64,000 nt of DNA from Corticium candelabrum. Lineage: Eukaryota > Porifera > Homoscleromorpha > Homosclerophorida > Plakinidae. The position numbers were made by a program, and so were the translations under genes. This document shows, one piece after another, positions 58,101 to 64,000 of this stretch. The DNA is taken from NCBI RefSeq assembly GCF_963422355.1, contig NC_085093.1, positions 2,912,003-2,976,002 on the forward strand, written 5' to 3'. Numbering within the stretch: the stretch's first letter is position 1; every line of letters begins with the position of its first letter. Under the pieces are notes generated by a model. It was not told the DNA's origin. It worked only from the letters and a program-made list of their open reading frames with translations, and did no database searches.

Positions 58101-59784
58101 AGAATCAGTTGCTATCAGAATCAAGCAGCAAGTCCTGATATACAATGGTCTGACATGCAGCAAACTATCAAATCAGCAAAAACACGAGCATACCAGGAGA
58201 TGAATACGTAGGCACTCTGGCATACGCACTGTGTACCTACAGACACTTGTAGGCACTCTGGCATACGCACTGTGTACCTACAGACACTTGTAGGCACTCT
58301 GGCATACGCACTGTGTACCTACACACACTTGTAGGCACTCTGGCATACGCACTGTGTACCTACACACACTTGTATGCACTCTGGCATACGCACTGTGTAC
58401 CTACACACACTTGTAGGCACTCTGGCATACGCACTGTGTACCTACACACACTTGTAGGCACTCTGGCATACGCACTGTGTACCTACACACACTTGTATGC
58501 ACTCTGGCATACGCACTGTGTACCTACACACACTTGTAGGCACTCTGGCATACGCACTGTGTACCTACACACACTTGTAGGCACTCTGGCATACGCACTG
58601 TGTACCTACACACACTTGTATGCACTCTGGCATACGCACTGTGTGTATTGTAGGCACTCTGGCATACGCACTGTGTACCTACACACACTTGTATGCACTC
58701 TGGCATACGCACTGTGTGTATTGTAGGCACTCTGGCATACGCACTGTGTACCTACACACACTTGTAGGCACTCTGGCATACGCACTGTGTGTATTGTAGG
58801 CACTCTGGCATACGCACTGTGTGTATTGTACACAAGGCAATCAATGCCTGTGCTGTGTTCCCATCGTTCTTTCTTTGATTTGTAAACCGGTCCCTTAGGG
58901 GACCTACAAAAAATTCATGTAGACTCCTTGTACGCTCTCCCCCACGGAAATCTTTAGTAAAAGGCGAAAGATTTATGCGTTCTGAAGGAGAACCAGAGTG
59001 ACATACGGAGGGTCACCACAACACTATATACAACCACTACGTCATGAGTATTGTGGGACCTCCTATCCAAATAGCTTTATAAGTTTTAACGCTAACAATA
59101 AACTATAACGACAACGAAAAACACTAAATTTATAACATCAAACGCGTTCTAAACCGTTCAAACGTAAACGTGTACCTGTCACCAAATGAGAATCTGAATA
59201 CAATCAACACTACCTCATGCATTGCCCATCATTCACATTACAGGGATATGAAATCACACTCATTTCACCTGATTCGTTCTCGAGCTCAACCCAACAAAGA
59301 ACTCTCGCCCGGTAAACAGCACATCACCACCATCCATCAATGCAGGCTCAGTCATCTCGACAGTCAGCAACCCGAGAGACTCGACCGCTGCCTTCAACAC
59401 TGCAGCCTCACTGCGCCTCGACTCCGGCGCCATACGACAAACCAAAGCAACGTTACCACACACAACAACCGGGTCTTCGACAAACACGCAATCAGGCTGA
59501 CTATCATCACCAGGCAGCACCAACACATCAGGCACAAGTTGCCTCAGTTGACACACATAATTCGCATGCTGCTGGCGAGCTCTTTCCAAGTCGATAGGCG
59601 ACGCCGGCTCGTTCATACGCAGTGCATTATCAGCCAGTGTGTCAGGAATATGACGCACAATGGCTCTAGTATAGTGAAATGGCCTGCTGCCGATTGACAT
59701 TCTCAAAAGCTCAGAAATGCGACGACTTTTCGCTCTCCTGCAGCAATGGGTAGATTGACAAGCGCGTGATATGTTCGATTTCAA
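55148..59784 (-). CDS. DDAH1: Dimethylarginine dimethylaminohydrolase
   Basis: Two exons with phase-0 junction: 59784-59269 and 55528-55148. The enzyme hydrolyses asymmetric dimethylarginine to citrulline and dimethylamine, relieving inhibition of nitric oxide synthase. Active-site landmarks are present: PDCVFVEDP (substrate-binding Glu/Asp), MDGGDVLFTGREFFVG, LHLKS (catalytic His) and near the end KVDGALTCCSVLIN (nucleophilic Cys). Starting at the internal Met at 59700 (MSIGSRPFHYTRAIVRHIP) gives 270 residues, close to the human 285; the upstream ATG adds 28 Arg/Cys-rich residues of doubtful use. DDAH1 versus DDAH2 is not resolvable. The 3.7 kb intron is mostly minisatellite. Confidence 0.9.
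55647..59090. repeat. 41 bp minisatellite in higher-order blocks, DDAH intron
   Basis: A 41 bp unit GTAGGCACTCTGGCATACGC plus ACTGTGTACCTACACACACTT (with a 32 bp variant ending TGTGTATT) forms four arrays at about 55833-55945, 56330-56605, 56980-57830 and 58208-58830. They are separated by a near-identical spacer of about 380 bp holding GGTCCCTTAGGGGACC (a perfect palindrome) and GAGGGCACAAATAGAATCAG. The last two blocks are almost identical over more than 800 bp, so the spread is recent. Short frames repeated in each spacer are not genes. Confidence 0.93.
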
Positions 59785-60162
59785 GCTAGAATGTCAAGCC
59801 AGCAGCTCAGTTGTTGCAGTGGCAATGCGCGTCTGTGTTGCGTCACAGTGTGATGTGGAAGGTAATCGACTCACTTCGTTGTGTAGTATGGGACGGCTTG
59901 GTGTTCGCAGTAAAGCTCGTGGCGGCTCTCGAGAAAGCGTTTGGGGTTGGTTCCTCTGTTGTCAGGCTGCAACTATGCGTGTGTTGGATCACAGTGTTTT
60001 ACACCCTCAATTACACGTCAGATCCGGGTTACGCCTTAGCCTCGCTAACCCTTTTGTTGGGCTGCGCTGAGATACCGAGCACGGTCTGCGGTACCGATAC
60101 AGTCAGTGCGCGGTATCATTACACGATACAATGGTATTGTACTAATACAGTCGGTTTTTACT

Positions 60163-60165
<3 letters not shown>
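59785..60165. other. DDAH 5' flank; possible divergent exon
   Basis: A plus-strand frame from 59811 (MWKVIDSLRCVVWDGL at 59853 onward) has two hydrophobic stretches (LQLCVCWITVFYTLNY, LASLTLLLGC) that could be membrane segments. It runs into a GT tract with no clear donor or stop before it. No family recognised; kept as a possibility only. Confidence 0.25.

Positions 60166-60238
<73 letters not shown>
60166..60238. repeat. (GT)n microsatellite
   Basis: About 73 bp of pure GT; 60239-60518 beyond it is AT-rich with no gene seen. Confidence 0.95.
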
Positions 60239-60241
<3 letters not shown>

Positions 60242-60518
60242 CTAATTTAGTTTATGATAATTTGGTTAGTGAATGATTTACAATGAATAAAAAGTGTCTA
60301 TTACGCGTACACTAACAGATTGTGAAAACCTAATACAATTTACAGAAATAAATGTTTGCGTTAATATCAACTCATGGTCCAAATTTATATACTATTGTAG
60401 TTAATATGTACCTGGCATCCTCCAACATTATTAATGTATGTATTTGTATTTAAAAATAAAGTAAATATGTCAGATGTCAGATGCTACTAGAGTAAGCTCT
60501 ACAATCACAATACAACCG

Positions 60519-61799
60519 CTACTGTGTTAACCGTCTAGTCACAGACATGCTGTCGATGCCTAGATGAACAGTCTCTATTTTATAAGGTAATTTCACGAGT
60601 GCTGGTCTCCATACGTCACTCAAGTAATCACAATACGGACCTAACTGTTTGTGTCTGTTGTGACCCCAAACGTACAGACGTCCATCATTAGTAACAGCAG
60701 CAGCGTAGTCCACACTCGCATGTATCTGTCCTATTCTCTGACCCTGCACCATATCGAATCTAATTTCTTTAGGTATAGACGTTGACTGGATCTCATCGCC
60801 AAGTCCAAGTCCAGCTCCGTAGCCTATGGAGTACACTGCACCAACAGATGTTAAAAACAAACAAAATGATCCACCTGCAGCAACCATTACGACTCTCCCT
60901 TTTTCAAATAATTTTCCTGAGATGACACTCGGAACAGCGACTTGCATTTCGGTCGTGTCGAGTCCCAACTGCTGATACTCTGAATTCCCCCACCCACATA
61001 CGATACCGTCACTAGTAAGAGCCAAACTACAATCAGTCGAAGTGGCAATCTGTTTGACCCTCCTTCCTTGCAGATCGCCTTCTACCTGTTGTGGTATCGT
61101 CTCATCATTGTAATGTCCGATGCCCGTCTGACCATCTGCTCCCCAACCACACGAATACACGACTCCTTTCTCGTCTAGAAACAAACTGTGATCGAGACCA
61201 CAAGCGACCTGTACAATCCTTTCCTTCAGACTGTCTACTCTTTTCATGCCAGACTCCATTATATAATCAACAGGAGACATCAGACTTGTCTCTATATTTT
61301 TGTTTATATCTTTGTAGCTCGAATATCCGCACTGACCAAATGGGTTGTGACCACATGAGTAGACGTGGCCTTGACTGGAGAGGAGGAGAGCATGGCATCT
61401 CCCACAGTCGACTGATTGGATGCGTTCACAGGATGACATGAACGGTACATCCAGCGTCCTCTCTCTATTTGTCTGATCAGACAGAATTAGTGCATTTGAA
61501 CGATTCTCAGTGTAGGATAACGCAAATCCAAATCCACACGAAGTTTGTTCAAGCTTGGTCACGCCCACGCAGTTCCGTGTCTCGTCAGTTCGCCAACCCC
61601 ATAATTCTGTAATAAGACTAGAGAAGGTACGAAAGTATGCTCTATTGTAAGCAGCAGTAACTGGTTGGATACAGAAGCGAACAGAGAAACTAAACATGTT
61701 GTATAAAATGCGCATGCTCGAACACAAACTCCGAGCGAAGGGACTAGACATGCTTCTATATTTCGGTGGCTTTTTGAGAAGAGGCCTGGCAGGTGCCAC
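60519..61799 (-). CDS. RCC1L: RCC1-like mitochondrial protein
   Basis: Single-exon, 426 residues. Seven-bladed RCC1 repeats are visible from about residue 60: SCGFGFAL, VDCGRCHALLL with VYSCGHNPFGQCG, then VACGLDHSLFLDEKGVVYSC, GWGADGQTGIGHYN, GWGNSEYQQLG and VWGHNRHKQLG. The GWGADGQTG(I/L)GHYN stretch is the same as I recall in vertebrate RCC1L (WBSCR16), a mitochondrial protein needed for mitoribosome assembly and OPA1 exchange activity, rather than nuclear RCC1. The basic N terminus (MAPARPLLKKPPKYRSMSSP) fits mitochondrial import. Met17 is an alternative start. Confidence 0.88.
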   Translation of the reverse strand: MAPARPLLKKPPKYRSMSSPFARSLCSSMRILYNMFSFSVRFCIQPVTAAYNRAYFRTFSSLITELWGWRTDETRNCVGVTKLEQTSCGFGFALSYTENRSNALILSDQTNRERTLDVPFMSSCERIQSVDCGRCHALLLSSQGHVYSCGHNPFGQCGYSSYKDINKNIETSLMSPVDYIMESGMKRVDSLKERIVQVACGLDHSLFLDEKGVVYSCGWGADGQTGIGHYNDETIPQQVEGDLQGRRVKQIATSTDCSLALTSDGIVCGWGNSEYQQLGLDTTEMQVAVPSVISGKLFEKGRVVMVAAGGSFCLFLTSVGAVYSIGYGAGLGLGDEIQSTSIPKEIRFDMVQGQRIGQIHASVDYAAAVTNDGRLYVWGHNRHKQLGPYCDYLSDVWRPALVKLPYKIETVHLGIDSMSVTRRLTQ

Positions 61800-62267
61800 G
61801 TGTTTAATTAACTCGCTATAGCTAGGTAATTACCCTAGCTTGCGAACTCGATACACAAGTAGATACTAGAATTATTAGACAAGTAGAAAATAAATTACAG
61901 ATAGAAATTGCTAATATAGACTTAGCAAGCAACGCGGCAGCTCTCCAAACTTGCATGCTGCCAGCCAGACTTACGTAGCTATAGAGTTCGACGATGCTGT
62001 ACAGCTTCGCTGATCGCGCGCGTTTACGTCCGTACACAGGAGTTAGCCATGCACTCTCAAACTAATGCCAACGCAACACCTGCTATTATGACAGTCCGAG
62101 TTAAAGGCTAAAAGTGTCATCTAGCTATCTAACCATGCCTACTAACATCAACACACTCAACATCAACATCAACATCAACAATCTGGTGTCTAGAGCTAGT
62201 GAGCTCGAGCAAGTGTTAGCAAACTGAAACAATTCTAGTTACTAGCTAGACTGTGTTTCTGTTGTGC
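61800..62267. other. Spacer between RCC1L and the RBR gene
   Basis: Probably promoter of RCC1L and 3' end of the RBR gene. A short ACATCA tandem repeat lies near 62145-62180. No gene seen. Confidence 0.5.
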
Positions 62268-63122
62268 TCAGGTTGTGCTGGAATGAGAAGTTGCGGTTCG
62301 TTTCCATACAGGAATTCGAGTTTGAACGGGAGCAACCCTCTTGCTGCAAGCTGAAAACCAGTCGCTCTGCTTTCGACAATCTGCTTTCATATCGAGACAA
62401 GCAAAACAATACTCCTTGCGACACCGTGTACATGTCATGTACTTGCAGCCAGTCGTATCGTGTTCAACCACGTATCCACAATTGGGGCAAGCCCTGCGAG
62501 ATGGCACGTTTTGTATTTTGCCACTTACAAGCTGGACTAGAGGTGGATCGAGTATCTTCTTTAGATCAGGATGTTGACAGCCAGGTTTTCCACATCGTTC
62601 GGCCGACGTGACCGGTCCTGACCACTCGGCATCGCAATTCCAACAGAATTCATACATTGAGTTGTTTTTCTTCGTACAAATGATGCACTTGACCCTCAGG
62701 TTTGACAGATCTTCTCGTTCAACAAACGAGCGACATCCAGGACACTCTTTCACATCACAATAATTCTTGGCTGCGTACTCAGACATTTTGGCTTCAAAAT
62801 ACTTTGTTTCAGCTTCGTTCAGGAGAGCGAGACGTCTCACCTCTTCGTACGGCCATTGCTGTTTGCATTGCTTCGTTCCCCCGCCTACAATAGCAGGACA
62901 GTAAAATTCCCATCGCATTTTGTCGAGTAGACTTCTGCACCAAATAGTCAAAGCATTGGGATCCACAGCGTGTCCACACGACATGAGAGCGCGTGGAGAT
63001 GGCGTGTCGTCATCTCCAGTGATTTCGCATTTTTTGTCGGTAAACTTGAGTGAAATATCAGACTGCCGGTATTGCTTCTCGACCTCAGGCAAAGGAGGAC
63101 GTGGTACACGCTCAGTACTCAT
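62268..63122 (-). CDS. RBR-type (RING-IBR-RING) ubiquitin ligase-like protein
   Basis: Open frame of 284 residues from ATG at 63122. A RING1-like region (ALMSCGHAVDPNALTIWC through FYCP) is atypical; an IBR follows (ECPGCRSF, CIICTKKN, FCWNCDAEW), then RING2 (RRACPNCGYVVEHDTTGCKY, MTCTRCRKEYCFACL), whose Cys in TGCKYM is the position that carries ubiquitin as a thioester in RBR ligases. It resembles a fish family in which a ubiquitin-like domain ending LPGG precedes PPLP and the RBR module. Here PRPPLPEVEKQYR starts the frame and a ubiquitin-like frame ending VRLPGG lies 428 bp upstream on the same strand. Confidence 0.85.
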   Translation of the reverse strand: MSTERVPRPPLPEVEKQYRQSDISLKFTDKKCEITGDDDTPSPRALMSCGHAVDPNALTIWCRSLLDKMRWEFYCPAIVGGGTKQCKQQWPYEEVRRLALLNEAETKYFEAKMSEYAAKNYCDVKECPGCRSFVEREDLSNLRVKCIICTKKNNSMYEFCWNCDAEWSGPVTSAERCGKPGCQHPDLKKILDPPLVQLVSGKIQNVPSRRACPNCGYVVEHDTTGCKYMTCTRCRKEYCFACLDMKADCRKQSDWFSACSKRVAPVQTRIPVWKRTATSHSSTT

Positions 63123-63549
63123 TGTCAACTGGAGTCGGCTGGGTCACACACTTCGACAACGACAAGATAATGCAACTGTGTTGTGTTGCACGCCAATATA
63201 TAACTACTTACATTTTTTGTCTGATTACCTAAGGGAAGTTTTTTCCACGTACTAGGGGAATTTGCAAACAGGTATACATCATCCGTTACGTCATCCCACG
63301 CCAAGTTTACATTACTAGTATCTACAGATTGCAAACACGACGTAAGACATAGGGCCACGAACAATAAAATTATGTTACATACACTGAGAAGTAGAGTGTA
63401 GCTAGTACAAACTGTCTAGACACTTTCACGAGTTACACTTGTTAGAGAAAGCAATTTAGCTCTAGACTAGTGCTATAGCTATTATGTAAGTAGTGCTATG
63501 ATTTCACAAGTTTTAGCACTGGCGAAATTACAATCTAAGTCAGTCTTAT
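63123..63549 (-). other. Spacer or intron between ubiquitin-like and RBR frames
   Basis: A minus-strand stretch (63230-63346) bounded by CTGTAG and CTTAG/GTAATC could be an exon (SNVNLAWDDVTDDVYLFANS), but its phase does not join the RBR frame. Unresolved. Confidence 0.35.
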
Positions 63550-63855
63550 CTAGAATTTCAGAGTCGAAAAAGAAATTCCACCTGGTAAGCGCACCACGAG
63601 CTGTATCGTCGAGTTTTTCTGCAAGTTGTAGTCTGCAAGCGTCATGATGTCGCCATTTCTTGTTTCCTCCAATTGCTTTCCTGCAAATAGTAATCGCATT
63701 CTCTCTGTCTCCACTTCAGGTATGCGTTCATGAATTTTGCTTTTCAAATCTGCAATAGTCATTTTACCAAACTCTTCAAACGTATCAGCCACCGGTACCA
63801 ACATATGGCTCGCCTCCATACCAACAACAAAGACACCGATTTTTTTCTCTGTCAT
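63550..63855 (-). CDS. Ubiquitin-like domain protein
   Basis: 101 residues with a ubiquitin fold pattern: [20 protein letters not shown] (helix region), [19 protein letters not shown] (like the ubiquitin LIFAGKQLEDGRTL segment), [21 protein letters not shown] at the end, then eight residues ISFSTLKF and a stop. The RLPGG resembles ubiquitin's RLRGG but the tail would need trimming for conjugation. It may be the N-terminal exon of the neighbouring RBR gene, since fish relatives combine the two. A 35-residue N-terminal extension ([16 protein letters not shown]) forms the first strands. Confidence 0.8.
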   Translation of the reverse strand: MTEKKIGVFVVGMEASHMLVPVADTFEEFGKMTIADLKSKIHERIPEVETERMRLLFAGKQLEETRNGDIMTLADYNLQKNSTIQLVVRLPGGISFSTLKF

Positions 63856-64000
63856 ACTTACAACACTAGACAGTTAGTGCAGCTACCAATACCGAACTAA
63901 AGATAGAAGTGTTCAAAGTGTCATGGGAATTCCCCTTTAACTTCTAAACACGTCAGCAACTATCAACAGGTTTGAGTACAGTAAAACCTGTATATGTAGT
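63856..64000. other. 5' flank at window edge
   Basis: No feature recognised. Confidence 0.4.

Noticed and set aside
56118-58203. Repeated 68 residue frame (MTYGGSPQHY...) as a gene family
   Set aside because: Part of the higher-order spacer copied with the minisatellite; no start context or known domain.
55849-58833. Possible CRISPR-like array
   Set aside because: Direct repeats are contiguous 41 bp units without unique spacers, inside an intron of an animal gene.
59811-60245. Divergent membrane-protein gene next to DDAH
   Set aside because: Two hydrophobic stretches are visible but the frame ends in GT repeats, has no convincing donor and no recognisable family; listed only as a possibility.
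63125-63364. Secreted-type small protein frame (MFVALCLTSCLQS)
   Set aside because: Its leader overlaps likely intron sequence and it cannot be joined in phase to either neighbour; no family.

Overview
The window is animal (metazoan) nuclear DNA. Genes have GT-AG introns, coding density is low, dinucleotide and tetranucleotide tracts are abundant, and several DNA transposon superfamilies sit beside Ty3/gypsy elements. The conserved genes are mitochondrial ribosomal protein L9, family I pyrophosphatase, DDAH, RCC1L, an RBR protein and a ubiquitin-like protein. These with the TRAF-like and BTB-Kelch families fit an invertebrate, perhaps an early-branching one such as a sponge; the species is not established.

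Region 1 (about 1.7-47.3 kb) is a degenerate array of segmental duplications. The ancestral unit seems to have been: a MIC10 copy, then an intronless TRAF-like gene (both minus strand), then head to head with it a BTB-Kelch gene (plus strand). Four TRAF-like genes remain open (3.6-5.1, 13.3-14.7, 18.9-20.3, 39.9-41.4 kb). Only the last unit keeps an intact five-exon BTB-Kelch gene (41.6-47.3 kb). The other BTB-Kelch copies are a truncated pseudogene (20.5-28.4 kb) and a fragment (6.7-7.0 kb). Two MIC10 copies are both broken.

The duplications are full of insertions: a PIF/Harbinger transposon with both proteins open (14.8-18.5 kb), three hAT-type deletion derivatives, an unclassified 2.8 kb element with about 450 bp inverted repeats, foldback elements, and three LTR retrotransposons. 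One of the latter (33.7-39.5 kb) has integrase ahead of reverse transcriptase, the Gmr1 arrangement. Paralogous units act as empty sites for both complete LTR elements. Array breakpoints often coincide with GT tracts.

Region 2 (about 47.4-64 kb) carries ordinary single-copy genes. MRPL9 (minus, six exons assembled here by eye, 47.45-54.0 kb) starts only 14 bp from the pyrophosphatase start codon on the other strand. DDAH (minus, two exons) has a 3.7 kb intron filled by a 41-bp minisatellite in higher-order blocks. RCC1L, an RBR-type protein and a ubiquitin-like protein follow on the minus strand; the last two may be one gene or two adjacent ones.

Functionally, MRPL9 and RCC1L (and the MIC10 relics) belong to mitochondria. 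The TRAF-like, BTB-Kelch, RBR and ubiquitin-like products belong to ubiquitin signalling. All assignments are by reading motifs; no database search was run.
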